The notes under the pieces were generated by a model. The model was given only the letters and a program-made list of their open reading frames with translations. It searched no databases and was not told where the DNA came from. The position numbers and the translations under genes are program-made. From assembly GCA_031761405.1 (NCBI GenBank), contig JASEVX010000017.1, positions 6,807,668-6,871,667 on the forward strand: DNA of 64,000 bases, read 5' to 3'. Each line of letters opens with the position of its first letter. Position 1 is the first letter of the stretch. Source of the stretch: Serripes groenlandicus. Its lineage: Eukaryota > Mollusca > Bivalvia > Cardiida > Cardiidae. Below, in pieces: positions 13,901 to 28,900 of the stretch.

Positions 13901-16900
13901 TCAATTCAAGAAATGCATCAACAGTTTGTTCATTTATAATTAAGAGCATATAATTATATAATTTTCTTTAATTTAATTGAATGTTTGTGCAAACAGTTCA
14001 GAAAGAAATGAAACAAAGGTGAAATTAATAAAGATCAAATATGAATTATAAGTGGTTTTTTTTGCAAACAAATGAAATTAATAAAGATCAAATATGAATT
14101 ATAAGTGTGTTTTTTTGCAAACAAATGAAATTAATAAAGATCAAATAGTAAAGAAACCGCAATGAAACAAAGCAGAAAATACTGTGAAATTTACTATGTT
14201 TGTAGTGGAATAGGCATAAACTTAATTGAATGTTTGTGCAAACAGTAAACCGCAAATTTACTATGTTTGTAATGGAATAGGCATAATAACAGGACTGTAT
14301 TCTCACCTTTCCCTTACCTCTCTTTACCGCTCGTTATCCCACCGCATTAAGGGTAAATAGTAAAATCAAAATGTGGGACAATCGAGAAGACACCGGTATA
14401 TTATATTGAAGTGTTATATTTTGTTTGTATCAAAACTTCCTTTGATTTTCTATTGTTACAGCTACCTGACATGCCAGATGATAAAATGAAACTGATTGCT
14501 GCTTTGAAAAAGTAAAATAAATGTTTTTAACACTTTATTCTCTCTTTCTCTAATTATCTGTACTTGTTTCCATCTTTCTCTTAACCCTTTCCCTCATATT
14601 GACGCTTTCTGACGCCTATGCAGCAGACAGCTTTTTGAAAACATAGTGACAAAAGAAGAAATTGCACAAAACGTGCAATTTCTCCTTTTGCCAAAATGTT
14701 TTCCACTTTTTGTCATAGGTTATCCATTCAATTATGGAGATTTTCTATTTTTTGACAAAATACGTTCAAAGTCGTCTGCTGCAGAATTGTTGTATGAGGA
14801 AAAGGGTTAATCGGCTCCTGCTTGTATCTTTTTATACAACACCCAGCTGCTTGAACATGTTCCAAGGTTTTTTAACCCTTTCCCACATACAAAAAATATG
14901 TGGCAGATGCATTTGAAAGCATACATGCCCAAATTTGGAAAATCTCTTTCAGTTAAGTTTTAATCATGGGGGCCAAAGTCGTCTGCCCGAGATGCACCAA
15001 AATGTGTCTGCGACTTTTGAAAACATAGTGGTAAACGGAGAAATTATTCATATTGAGTAATTTACCCTTTTGCCTCAATGCTTTTCAACTATTTTCAATA
15101 ATAATACTTCCATATCTCACATTTCTACTTGGATATTTACAAAACTGTCTGCTGCAGATTTGTTGTATTTAGAAAAGGGTTAAGTGATATTGTTGGTTTT
15201 AGATTTATCATAGGTTCCCTTTTGAGAAGTTATACAGTGTATTTGTAAAACTGTTGGAGAGTACAGTTCTAATTATTTGTCAGAAGTCGTGGTTTATACT
15301 CTATGCAAGCAGACAGTTAATGTGTCTGGTGGGACTGCATATGTGCACAGGCTTACCAGTGTCTTCACTGTTCTCATATGGATCAAGACACCAGAAAGCT
15401 CCAGCACTCATAAAAATGTCTATGACTAACTGTGTTTTGTAATTTATAGGGCAGACAAAATACCACCAAACCTGTATAAAAGTTACGAAAAAGAATGTAA
15501 AAAGGAAGCGATGCAGTTGATAGAGGGTAAGGGATGATGATTTCTACCTGTCTATTGAAGGGATCAACTATTTTAGCTCTTTCCAACAAATGACAAATCT
15601 GCAATAGATGACTTTGAAAATATCTGGGCAAAAATATGGAAAACCTCCATAAATAAAAGTATAATTATTGAAGAGAGTTGAAAACATTTTGTTCTTCATG
15701 AGCAATTTCTCCTTTTGACACATGTCTTCTGCAGACGACTCTTGAAAACATTGTTTCAAAAGAAAGAATTTGCTCATGATAAGAAGTTTCTCCTTTTGCC
15801 AAAACCTTTTGAACACTTTTCAATGGTTATACCTTCATTTATAGAGATGTTCTTCATGTTTTCCTAAATATCAGGGATTTCCAAAGTAGCCGGTAGACGG
15901 TGGAAATCCGCCGCTTACTGTGGCTAAAAGCGCCGGCTACTTCACTGACAAAAAAATAAATCCCAAAAGAAAAAAAATCTTTTTAAAATATGTACAGACA
16001 AGCGTCGAGAGTCGTATTGTCGCGAAGTCGCGGTCCCGATAAACAAGGATGTAAAGCCTGTGTTTACCTTTAGCCAAATTATATTACGTCATCTCTAATC
16101 GGAAAGCATCGTTTTTTGCAAGGATAATAAAAGAGAAGTTCCGATGGTAAACAACAATTTCGCATGGAAACATGAAGCGATCAAATACCCTATTCAGTTT
16201 TGGCTTCAAGAAATCGAGGAGAGAAGATGACAATAGTATGTTATGAAATAATATCAGTCAAAGGATAGAAAGTGAAATATGTTGTAAAGAATCTGGAAAA
16301 CAGTAACTTGTAGTTCCTTTTTCACAACCCAGCTATTTTGAAACCTTTTTCCCGGAGAGGACCGGCGTCTTTGTCAACATTAAAAATTTGAACTATCCGA
16401 GAAGGGGAGTCGTCTTCGACATTATGTTGAGTAGTTTTGGCTTTGTCAAATCCAAACAAACAAACAGACATTTTTCAGTAGCAGACAAAATTAGTAGACT
16501 CACTAGACTGCCTCTCGTTTACGAAGGCTGTGCGAAACATCACACATAGAAAAAACATAAAACTCATCGTCATCGTGTGTGTATGACCTCTACGGTTTAA
16601 TCCGAACATTGACGAAGTAGAAAACTTATTGATACTTTTAATGAGCCGACACCTGCTCGGGTACTTTCAACTTCTGATATCGTTCGGAATTATTACGATG
16701 GCAATGTTATCTATATTTAGTAAAATTGGGAAAACCACTTCTGATAACTTGTTTTCCTCGCGAAATTTAGCCGATCATGTAACTCTTACCATCTACAAGA
16801 GATATTTTTTACTATTCTAGACTTATTTAGCGTACGCGTTTTCACGTTTAGTCTAAAATGTGTGCGTGATTATTTGTTTTTCTGCGTGATTCTCGTACAT

Positions 16901-19900
16901 ATATACGTGAATGGAACTCTGGCCCCTGAGAGTTGATCTTTGTCATCCTGGTATAAAGTATTGTGTCCCATGATCATCATCACACTGAATTGAAGATTAC
17001 ACAATCCTGCACACACAAAAAAATGAAATTTCTTTTAAGACATTTTTTTTAATTTCATACATAAAAAATGGTAATTTGAAAGAAGGAATTAGGTGCCAGG
17101 AGAATGCTAGAATGCAGGATTTTGCTCTATTAACCCCAGTGCTTGCTTCTGGCATAATTAGTCCAAATATACCAAATAATTCAGAAAAACAAAACATTTC
17201 AGAAAAAAATCAACTTATTGAAGTGTTATAAAACAGTGCTTCAAAATGCTCAAAATGCAGGATTTTGCACCATTTTTTCGTCAGCCCCCTCGCCATAATT
17301 ATTTTCGCCTCCCTGCGCTCGGGAGTAGCCGCCTACTTTCTTAAAATTGCCTCCTACTTGAAATACTATGGAAAGCCCTGAAATATTTTCCAAGTTTTCC
17401 GCTGCACTATCAGGAAACGAGTCAAGGTCATCTTCCTTGAACCATGTTATTAAATTTCATTGAAAATTAGACATTTGGAAGTACCATTTTAATATAAAGC
17501 TGAAAACATTACTGGAAAGGAGAAATTGCTTGATTTGAACAATGTCCTTATTTTTCGATAATTTGTTTACACCCTAAGGGACGTATAATGAGAACACCTG
17601 CGGCAGGCAGGCGCTGGCGACGTTCAAACATTGTTTGCTCTCTAAGTCTTTTCATCTGATCTTCATGAAACTTGTTGAACATGTGTGTAGGCATAATATC
17701 TCGGCCAAGTTCGATAACCAGCCGAATCGTGTGAGGCACTTTGGGTTATGTCCTCGATTTATCTAAAATTAGGCTTGTCCACTTTCTAAGTCAAACAGTT
17801 TTTATCTGATCTTCACAAAACTTGTTGAAAATCTGTGTGAGCATAATGTATTGGCCAATTTTGATAACCAGCCAAATCATGCAAGGCACTTTTGGGTTAT
17901 GGCCCTTCAATTATTTCAAATTGCCTAAATTAGCCTTGACCGCTTTCAGAGTCGGACATTTTTTATTCGATCTTCATGAATCGTGTTGAACATGTTTGTG
18001 GGCATAATGTTTTGAACAAGTTTGATAACCAGCCAAATCATGCCAGGTACTTTTGAGTTATGGCCCTTGAATTATCCAAAACTGCCCACAATTTTTTTTC
18101 AAAAGTCATCTGTGGTAGATGTGTTGAAAGTCTTCTGCATCAGAGCAAATGAAGCAATTTCCAAACCTACACATTATTGATAACGATTTAAAACGTTCAG
18201 CACCTGTAGAGTTCAAGTATTTAGATATATAGCCTTTTTGCTTAAAATTACCCTTTCTACCATGCAGACAGCATTTGATGTGTTCGCAGCAGACAACTTT
18301 TGAAAACAGGAGTCAAAAAGAGAAATTGTTCATAATGTACACTGCTCTGTTGTATATGCCTGTCTTCAGACAGGGGCATGTTATGGGCAAACCTGCGGCA
18401 TTCACAACGTTTGTCTGCTCTCTTTCTTAAAGCAGTCTTTATCCAATCATCGACAGATATTGGTGTGAATCAATTTAGTGGTTCCTGAGTTATGCCACCC
18501 GTATGGGCATATTTTGTGACAGTTTGTCATGTTGTTTAACCCTTTCTCTCATATAGACGCTTTCTGATGCCTCTGCAGCAGATGTCTTTTAGAAAACATG
18601 GCAACAAAAGAAGAAATTGCTCAATATGAGTAATTTCTCCTTATGCCACAATATTTTCTACTTTTAGTCATAGGTTATCCATTCAATTATAGAGATTTCT
18701 ATTTTTTGACAAACTTTGTTCAAAGTCGTCTGCTGCAGAATTGTCGTATGAGGGAAAGGGTTAAAGTTGTCTGTATCAGGGAAAGAGTTCCATCAAGCAC
18801 AGTTTTATGTGTTCACATTTGATTGTATTGTTTTGTGATATGTACCATCAAACAAGTTCCTTAACCCTTTCCCACATATATCAAATCTGCAGCAGACGAC
18901 TTTGAAAACATCAAAGCAAAAACATGAAAAATCTCTATAAATGAGGGTATAATAACTGAACAATTTTGAAAACATTTTGTTTTAAAAGTTGAAATTGTTC
19001 GTTTTAAGCACATTTCTCCTTTGGTCACAATGTTTTCAAACATTGTAATGGATGCATCAAGAAGCATCTTTGTGTGGGAAAGGGTAATTTAAATTTATTC
19101 TTTTGGTACAGGAGTATTTGTGGACTTAGATTCTGATGATGACATGGAGTTGTCTCCCTTAGAACAACTAGAGAACAGTTTACAACATCTGTTTGCCTTG
19201 GTCAATCCAGGAGATCTGACCGTGCAGAAACCAAAACATACCTGTGAGTGATACAGTGAGCTTATCCTTACCTTAACCTCTTCCCCCTTTCCCGCATATA
19301 GGTGCATTCTTATACAGCAGATGACATTTGAAATCATTGTGGTAAAGGGAGAAATTGCTCATCATGAGCATTTTCTCTTTTTGCCAAAATGTTCTCAATT
19401 CTATTCAAAAATTATACTTTCATTAATAGAGTTTTTTGGCCGGATTGCTCTAGCAATTCCGGTCTATAGATTGGCGATGTCCGTCTGTCTGTCCGTCAAC
19501 ATTTTGGTTAATTTTGGCGCGCTTCATATTCAGCTTAGCTAACAAATTAATTAAAAGTGATAATAAATAAGCACTAATGAAATATAATCTTTTTATCACA
19601 TAAAGTGATTTAAAAGTGATAATAAATGAGCACTAATGAAATATAATCTTGTTATCACATAAAGTGATTTATTCGGATATTTAGATAAAATATACATGAA
19701 ATTTGTTGGTTTTGGTGCCAAAGTGACTGACGTTATATTGCGTCAAACTTCATAGTTTGGTTACGCGTAGCAACCAAGACTTGAGCATAAGACTGGAAAC
19801 CAAACTAGTAGTGTCATATGATATTTAAGTAATGGGATTTTGACACTCCCCAAGAGGGCTTTATGTGATAAACATATATTCATACAAACAAAAATAGACT

Positions 19901-22900
19901 TTAACCCTTTCCCTCATATAGACGCTTTCTGACGCCACTGCACCAGACAGCTTTTTGAAATCATGGCGACAATAGAAGAAATTGCTCAAAACAAGCAATT
20001 TCTCCTTTTATCACCATGTTTTCAACTCTATTCAATTATTGTACTTTCATTTAAAGGGAGTTCTCAAATGTTTTCAGGTGAGTTTTCAAAAATCGTCTGC
20101 TGTAGATTCGTGGTATGAGGAAAAGGCTTAACATCCCTTAAGAAGAGGACTTTTAACTCTTTCCCTCATATAGACGCTTTCTGACGCCTCTGCAGCAGAC
20201 GGCTTTTTGAAAACATAGTGACAAAAGAAGAAATTGCACAAAACGTACAATTTCTCCTTTTGCCACAATGTTTTCCACTTTTTGTCATAGGTTATCCATT
20301 CAATTATGGAGATATTCTATATTTTGACAAAATATGTTCAAAGTCGTCTGCTGCAGAATTGTCGTATGAGGGAAAGGGTTAAGCTATTTTGACAAAAGGT
20401 GATGCTTTTATTGAGCAATTTCTTTGTCTCCTGACTTGTATCATAAATAATTTTCTATTCTTGTTTCTTCTGTTCAAATGTCTTCGACATTGAATGTCCA
20501 AAAATAAGTTAATTGGCTTACAATGACTGGTCTGGTTAGGAGTTGATCTAGTCTTGTCTTCTTTTAGTTTTGTCTTCTTTCCAGTAAAAGAAGTTGTATC
20601 TGTGATAGCCAGTAAAGTAGAGGTCTGTCTACATGACATTCCTGTGAATCCAATAGCTCAAGTTCCAGTCGAAATCAACATCAAGGATAGCTCAATGCCA
20701 TCAAACTTCATACAGGTATATTGACTCTTTTCCACATGCAAACTATTTCTGAAACCATTGTGACAAAAGGAGAAAAATGCATGTATATTTATAAAAATAT
20801 AAGTAATTGCTCTTCTTGCATCAATGTTTTCAACCCTATGCAATAATTCACTTTCATTTGTGCCTTCATGTTTTCAAAGTTGTCTGTTGCTATGACTAAA
20901 AGTGGAAAACATTGTGACAAAAGAAGAAATTGCACGTTTTGTGCAATTTCTTCTTTTGTCACTATGTTTTCAAAACGCCGTCTGCTTTAACCCTTTCCCA
21001 CATACAACAGTTCTGCAGCAGACGGCTTTAAAAAATAAGTAAGATTAGTGAATAGAGTTGAAAATTTTAGCAATAAAGGATGTACATGTACTTATCTCTT
21101 TGTTTTTCAGCAAATATTATTGATTTTTGACAACTTGTGTTGGGAATAACTACTTATGTATTTAGAGTTTCATTTTGTTGAAACAAAGTCTAGGCATTGT
21201 TATTTAACCCTTTCCCACATACAACCAATATGCAGCAGGCAAACTTGTAAACATTGTTGCAAAAAGTATGAAACTTCTCTGTAAATGAAAGTCATAATTG
21301 ATTAAAGGTGAAAACATTGTGGTAAGAGGAGAAATTGCTCTTATCATGAGCAATTTATATTTTTGTCACAATGTTTTTAAAGGTCTTCTACTACAGAGGT
21401 GTCAAAATGTGTATGTTAGAGGGAAAGGATGAAATAAAAGCTATGAAAACCGTAACCTTTTTCCCCCATACGACAATTCTGAAGCAGACGACTTTGAACA
21501 TATTTTGTCAAAAAATAGATATTTTTTTTATAATTGAATTAATAACCTATGACTAAAAGTGGAAAACATTGTGACAAAAGAAGAAATTGCTCGCTTTGAG
21601 CAATTTCTTCTTTTGTCACTATGTTTTCAAAAAGCCGTCTGCTGCAGACGCTTCGGAAAGCGTCTATATAAGGGAAGGGGTTAATGTTGGCTGAATAAAA
21701 ATAAAAATGGTAACCAATTAAATTGAGTAAGTACTTAATATAAAATACAAATCTTATTCTTGATTCTGTTATAGGAATGTGATTTATTCAATTGTCACCA
21801 TTATTTTTATGTAAACTTTCAGGTTGTTGATATGATATTGAACAGAGTCAGTTTGGCATTAAAATCGGTGTACTCTGCAGGGAGTTTTGACTGTCTATGG
21901 CTGACAAAACTGATTGAGGCCCTTGTTCCTTATAACAAATTTACAGAATCCTTGTTCAAGAGAATATTTATATTGCTTGTAAAACAGGTAATAAGGCTTT
22001 TTCTTCTTAGACTTTGTTACTGTTTCCCATATGCCAACATATTTTGACACATTTGCAGCAGAAAACATTTATGGTTGACAAAACTTATTGAGGCCCTTGT
22101 ATCTTTTAATAAGTTTACAGAATCCTTGTACAAGAGAATATTAATATATTTATATTTCATTTGAATAAGAAAATACTTTTTTTTAACACACTTTGTTACC
22201 CTTTCCTGTATGCAGACATACTTTGACATGTTTTCAGCAGAAAAAGGAGAACATTTTGACTTTTGTCAAACGGGGAAAGAATGTTGGCCAAGTGCGGATT
22301 CAAACTCACAACCCCTGGATTGACAGCCCACATGGCTACCTGTGCTTGGCTGATTTGTTTTGATTCAATGTGTCCACATACAGAATTTACTTTTTCACAA
22401 ATTTAAATGTCTTTCTTAACCTTTCCAGCTGCAAAAACATTTTCATTGATCTGCATTGGATGACTTTTAAGACATTTTGTCAAATGAAGAAATTGCTCAT
22501 AATTTAATTTGTAATTTCTCCTTTTGACATATATTTACAACTCTGTTCAATAACTATACTTTTAATATAGATATTTTTCAAAGTTTTGTCCAAATGATTT
22601 CACAGTAGTCTGCTACAGATTTGTTGTATGTTGGAAAGGGTTACTTACATATGTTATATATAAGAAATTCAAATAAATATCTAAGTTAGAATGTTTTCAT
22701 TATGATATTTTAGGGTTGTAGCCTTAGTGAGTACCATGTAGACACACTGGCAGCCATTTTGGTTGAGATCCACCTGTTAAAGGATCAGACTCCATCCATC
22801 ATACCATGTGATTGTCAGACTGGGTCTGATTCTCTCCTGGAATATGTTGCCCATCACATGTCGATACAATCTGGAAATCATATGTTAGCAGCTTTAAGGT

Positions 22901-25900
22901 GAGCCTGGTTTTTCTCCCTTTCCCACATACAGACGCTTTATGACGCCTCTGCAGCAGACGACTCTTGAAAATATTGTGACAAAAGGATAAATTGCTCAAA
23001 ACAAGCAATTTCTCCTTTTATCACAATGTTTTCAACTTATTTTTCGTAATTTAACCTTCATTTATAGAGCTTGTACAAGTTTTTGCTTAGATGGTTTCAA
23101 AGTCGTCTGCTGCATTTTTGTTGTATGTGGGAAAGCGTTAAAAATAACCTGAGGACTATGTTTGGTTGTTATCACTTTCCACATGCTGAAACATTTTCAT
23201 GCATCTACAGCAATTTCTCCTTTGGTCACATTGTTTTCGACTGTTCAATAATTATACTTTCAATTATAGAAATTTAGTAAACTAAAAATCTAGTGCATTT
23301 ACGTACATGTTACATGTATTAAGATATTTTTTAAGATTGATTCTTCAGATAATATGAGAGCTTTGGTACTCATCCTGGCGTTGGTAAAGGTTTTGCATGC
23401 AAGTAAATATATATATTACACCATGGCTCAGTTACTACTAGATGTATTGCATTGAAACTTTATACAACCCTTCCCAACCATCACATCTATGTAAATAATC
23501 AAGTAAGATAACAGCTTGTATTTAATGCAAATAATGGCCCTTTATTATTTGACTTAGAAATGCTAGTTAAGTGGTGGAATAGTCAAGCGCTGTATTACGG
23601 ATAGCTGAAGTTTAATCATTTTCCACTTACAACAATTCTGCTGCAGATGACTTTAAAAACACCTGGGTAAAACTATGGGGAATCTCAAAAATTGTAATTA
23701 TAATATTTAAATTCAGTTGAAAACAATGTGACAAAAGGGGAAATTGCTCTTTATGAGCAATTTCTTCTTTTGTCACAATGTTTTCAAAAGTCTTCTGCTG
23801 TAAATGCATCAAAATTCGTCTGCAAGCGGGAAAGGGTTGATAAGGGAGTTATTTCTGTGATATGTTTGGTATGATCTAAATCTTCTTTTAGGTTTGTATG
23901 TTCTTGTCTGAAATATGTGTACAGTTCCCATGAAGAAGAAACTGGATTCTCCTATGTACCTTGTTTAATGAAAAAGGTAAGGATTTATATTTTTAAATGA
24001 GTTATGCTTTCTTTACCCTATCCCACATACGACAAATCTGCATCAGGTAACCTTGAAAACATATATGTACTGATGTTGAAAATTGCTAAAATTGAAGTTA
24101 AAATTACTTATTACAGTTGATAATATTGTGGCAAAAGGAGAAATCGCATATCATGAGCTAATAAGTTGATTTTGTGTCCCTACCGAACTTGGTCAAAGGC
24201 AAACTGTCCTTCTGTCATAATTGGAATGCATGCAGATATGAGCCGTCCCGCAAAAAAAAAAAACATTATGAACTCCGCGTAACGTTTCGACCCAGTTCAG
24301 GTTGATAGAGGTATTGAGTAATGATTCCTGAAACAGAAAATCCACAGGAGGCAAAACGTGTATGTCCGGATTCACCTGCGCGGCATGGTTGGGCTGATCC
24401 GGGTCAATACTTTAGTTTGAGTCAAAAATGTTGGTTTTCTCGCAGGACGGCTCATATAGTTATAATATTTGGTGGGCATTTTTTTTTAGTCATTTTTGAG
24501 GATTTTTCTCTTAACCCTTTCCCTCATATAGACGCTTTCTGACGCCTCTGCAGCAGACGGATTTTTGAAAACATAGTGATAAAAGAAGAAATTGCACCAA
24601 ACGTGCAATTTCTCCTTTTGCCACAATGTTTTCCACTTTTTGTCATAGGTTATCCATTCAATTACGGAGATTTTTTATTTTTTGACAAAATACGTTCAAA
24701 GGCGTCTGCTGCAGAATTCTCGTATGAGGGAAAGGGTTAATCTTTCCCACATACAGACAGACACCTTTTAACGCATTGGCAGCATTATCAGCAGACACCT
24801 TTTGAAATCATTGTTCTAAATGGGGAAATTGCTAATAATGAGTAATTTATCCTTTTGCCTAATATTTTTAACTCATTTCAATGGATAGACTTTCATTTAT
24901 ATTGACTTTCAACACTATAACTATTATTTTTGCTAAGTCCCTGGCCGCAAAATTGGTGTATGTGGGAAAGGGAGGGTTAATCTACTTGAGTCAGGCAGTG
25001 AAACTTGGAATATCTATTCCTCATAATGAGTTGCATGATCAATACAAGGGTCATACATTTACATTCATCTTTGCTTGAGATAATGCCTTTAAAGAACTAA
25101 TCATAATAGTTTTAAAATATTTACACTAGTCTTCATTGCAGAAGTTTGTTTATTTCAGTTCATTTACCTATCACTGAGACTTGTACCAGAATGTCGCCAT
25201 GGTGACAGTGAATCAGAACAAAGACAAGATGGCAGTGACCTCCAGGACATTGTATTGCTGCTGTATCAGTCCAAATTTGTTAAAACTCTCGCCCAAAATG
25301 CACAGGTAGTTTGATGGTTAAGCCAATTTTTTGTTTTTACCCTTTTCCCATATAAAACAAAAATGCAGCAGATGACTTCTGAAAATATATAGGCTAAATG
25401 GAAAATCTCTTTAAATGAAAGAGCATCTATTGAATTAAGTTTAAAATATTGTTGCAAAAGGAAAAATTGCTTCTAATGAGCAATTTCGCCTTTTTCCACA
25501 ATGTTTTCAATAGTCGTCAGATGTAGATGCATAGGAAATGGGAAAGAAATGCCAGTTTGAGAAAGTGTGAGTAGAAATATGTAAGTATTCACATTTGAAT
25601 GTAGGATTTATCTACAGGGTTACAAACAATAGAGAAACTGCTTATGATAAGCAGATGCAGCTTTTTCATAAATGTTTCCATAATACATCTGCTACAGAGA
25701 AAGTCATCTTGAGAAATTCATATTTGTTCACAGCGTATTAAACAATTGTCTGCTTCAGTGTTCACTGGGAATGGTCGAAGAGGACCTAGAACTCCTGGTT
25801 TAACTGGTCAAATAAACGTATCAAACAGTACAAATATAGTGCATGAGATAAGGTCTGATATTTGGCCAATTGGTACCATCTGGGGTGACAAAATGTTATG

Positions 25901-28900
25901 ATATATTTTGGATAGGTACATGTCTCCCGACCCCAAAAATACCAGGTGGACCTCTCTGAGGCACAGCTTAGTGCCATAGAATAGCTTGTTTCTATGGTAA
26001 CCAACATTCTACTAAAATGTTATTTGTTTCCATATAATAACAAATGGAATTCCATGGAATCTCTTATAATTCTGTTATATCTTAGCACTTATGTTTCACT
26101 TTATCTGAGTTAGTATATTATTTCAATGTCAGATTCATCATTGCTGTCATCATCATCTGAGCCTTCATCTTCCTCAGTGTCTTCCTCTTCCTCGTGCATG
26201 TTATCACATGACTGATTTTTACAAGCGGGCGAACATTTCATGCCATTTACCATACATTGGCAATTAGGAAGTCTACATTGTCTTGCACATTTGCAGGCCA
26301 TGAACTCCATAACTACTTCTGGCGCAGGGAGACCTTTCATCCAATCAACTGATAACTGTCCATCTTCCAGGCACCAACCACGTCCTTCTGGATTTGGAAT
26401 TTCTGGATGTGCTTCTAAGCTTTTACGCCATATACCCGCTTGGTAATTAGCTCGTAGAGTGTGGAAGTACAACGTGTCTTCACACGGTGGCAATTGTCCA
26501 GACTCCACATCACCTTTCTTGGCTCTGAAAAGCTGGTACCGTAGGTCATTAACTGTAGTTTGGGATGATCTAGCTGCGTACATTTTACAAGTAAACTCTT
26601 GTATGGAGAGGAATAGCTCAGGAGAAACCATCCAGTCTTCCCCTAACTTAGCCATAGCTGACTGGAGAGCATCTTGTTTCGTTATCAGTTTCATGGCAGC
26701 TACCTTTCCACGACCACCAAATGCACTGACGGAGTCACAGCCTGTAAAGGAATGTAGTCCTATCAAAGCTTCGCATGCAGCTTGACCTATGGAGTCTCCG
26801 ACTTTGCTGACATCTATATTTCTCAGTCTATTCTTTGTTCCACATCTAATGTATATGTTGCCTCCAATATTTCGATATAAGCCTAGACTCAATATGAGTA
26901 CATCAGTATCTTCAGACACTATAACTAGCGAATGATACTCTTCAGATGCGTGTTTAGCATGTAGCAGCATACAAGTGTCTGCTTCTTCCTGTGAAGTGTT
27001 CAGCTCATCAACCAACCAAGAGCCTTCTCTTGTAATTCTGTAGCACTTTTCTTGGCAAGTGACGTACATTTGCTTGTCACCAAGTTTTTCTAGATACGGT
27101 GGAGTTTTCCAGGTGTCAACAAGGAAATTGATGAGAGCTGTCTTGCTATCGGAAGACCCAAGAAGACGTCTCCACTGTTGAATCCTTTGACCAGCTACAA
27201 TATTACTGAAAATAATTCCAGCATCAGATCCTCTTTGAATTCTTTCTGCATTCTTGATGGATATGTTTCTGTACACATCAAAAACAATATCGAGTCTTGT
27301 GCTGTTGGAGCTGGCTTGTAGTGCAGAAACAAAGATGCACTCTGACAGATCACCAAATGTTCTATTTTCACCATTTACTTTGTTTACTAAACTCATTGCA
27401 TCTATGATACAGGCTGATGGTCTAGGGATTGTGTCCGCTGACGAAACTCTTTTCTCCAGAGTTCTTGCTAGTGCAGCTTTGTTTGTTTTCCTCATTGTGC
27501 CATCACAGTTAGCCAATGCCCATGGTAAAGGTCCTAAAGGGTGTTGCAACACTTGTCTCATGTCCAAGTTTCTGCTTGATGCAACCAGTACCATGTGACC
27601 AAACAACTTATGATCAGCCCTTAAAATAAATTCTTTACCCGAAACTTTCGTTTTTTTCGTTTTCCGAATGTCACTAAATGTTCTGAGTTGCAGCTTGGGT
27701 AATCTGTCATAGAAGCTCTCTGAAGGTTGTTCTTGTTCCAGTCTGCTCTGTCTGAAATTATTGTATGCTCCTTCACCTTTCTCCCTGGCACTTAATATAT
27801 CATTTCTAACGTCTTGAGGAGCTGCTGTTGCTGTTGAGATGGAAACAAGCTGACTTGTTTCACTATATGGGTCTATCCATCTATTCTCTAGCATGTCTTG
27901 CAGAATCTGTACAGCTTTTTCATCCGTCTTTGTGCGCTCAGGTTGAAGATCTGTGTGTGATATACCTGACGACCGTATTTCTGTCATCTCTCTAAGATTT
28001 CTGAGGCACATGCTTCTGTGTTCAGCTGTTAAGTAGTAACGGCTGACGGCACCAGGCTTTAGACTAAACCCCTTTGTTCCACCTGCAGTTTGTGTGTCCT
28101 TATTTGCTGTCTCTTCAATAGTCTGATCCACAGGAATTCGACCGAATGTATTCCATTCACCACGTTGCACGGAAAAGCCTCCATGTAGGAAATGATCGTA
28201 AGTATTGGGATGTTCAGCTTCAAGTCTGGTCATGTCACTGTAGTACACAGATAAGTACCTAGCATAATTCTGTTTGTCATATGCGAAACACCAAGGGATT
28301 ATCGCTCTGATCATAGCAAGGTGCAGATGCCAATCGCCTTCTCTTGATGCCCGAATTAGCCCAAGAACTAGGTCAACCATGTCCAGGTAGCTCATCCAGA
28401 ATGCTGATAATTCACCATGATCATTCCTCAAGTATTCTTGGTAAGTCATGAAAAGCTGAAAGACACTTTTACATGAACTGTTGTTGAGAACTTCAGCAAG
28501 CTGGTCTTGATTGACATTAGTATGCAGGTTTTCAATCACAACTATGGTATCATTCAGGTTCTGAACTTCTCCTTGGTGTTCCTCCTCTAACCAGCTGTAA
28601 AATCCTTTCCAGACAAGTCGCATCATTGCTTCATAAACTAACTTGTGTAATCTTACAGCCCTGTTGTACTTCCTGCCCTCCAGCACACCATCAATTGAAC
28701 CTTCTGCAATGACTGATGACTCAACAGCGAGATCTCTTAGTCCGGCATCCTTGAATCGTTTTCCAATGGTACCCATAACATTACAGAGTGTGTGGAAAGC
28801 TCCCATTCTGATTATAATTGGTCTGAATGTCTCTGTATTTTTCCATATTACTTCAGCAGCTTTTGCGTACAATGCTTGGTCAAAAACACATACTATTTCT

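Larger units (their letters stand above)
12626..14394 (-). mobile_element. Mutator-like element (MULE), 1.77 kb, with 8-bp target duplication
   Basis: Bounded by GGTATATT at 12618-12625 and 14395-14402. Terminal inverted repeats match at 33 of the first 35 positions, both containing TTCTCGATTGTCCCAC. Carries a FLYWCH finger ORF and the C-terminal part of a MULE-type transposase on the - strand, with the catalytic region missing. Internal A/T-rich direct repeats lie at about 13970-14290 (for example AATGAAATTAATAAAG three times). 8-9 bp duplications are the Mutator hallmark. Confidence 0.85.
22416..25560. repeat. Degraded MITE remnants in introns 11-14
   Basis: Besides the full copies listed, partial MITEs lie at about 22416-22645, 23170-23280, 24013-24170, 24740-24980 and 25336-25550, each with a ...CCCACATA or GCAGCAGA segment and hairpin traces. 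Confidence 0.5.

Noticed and set aside
25736..25800. Possible extra FANCA exon ([17 protein letters not shown]...)
   Set aside because: Acceptor-like TTCACAG but no donor restores phase, and exon 14 joins exon 15 with good colinearity to human without it.
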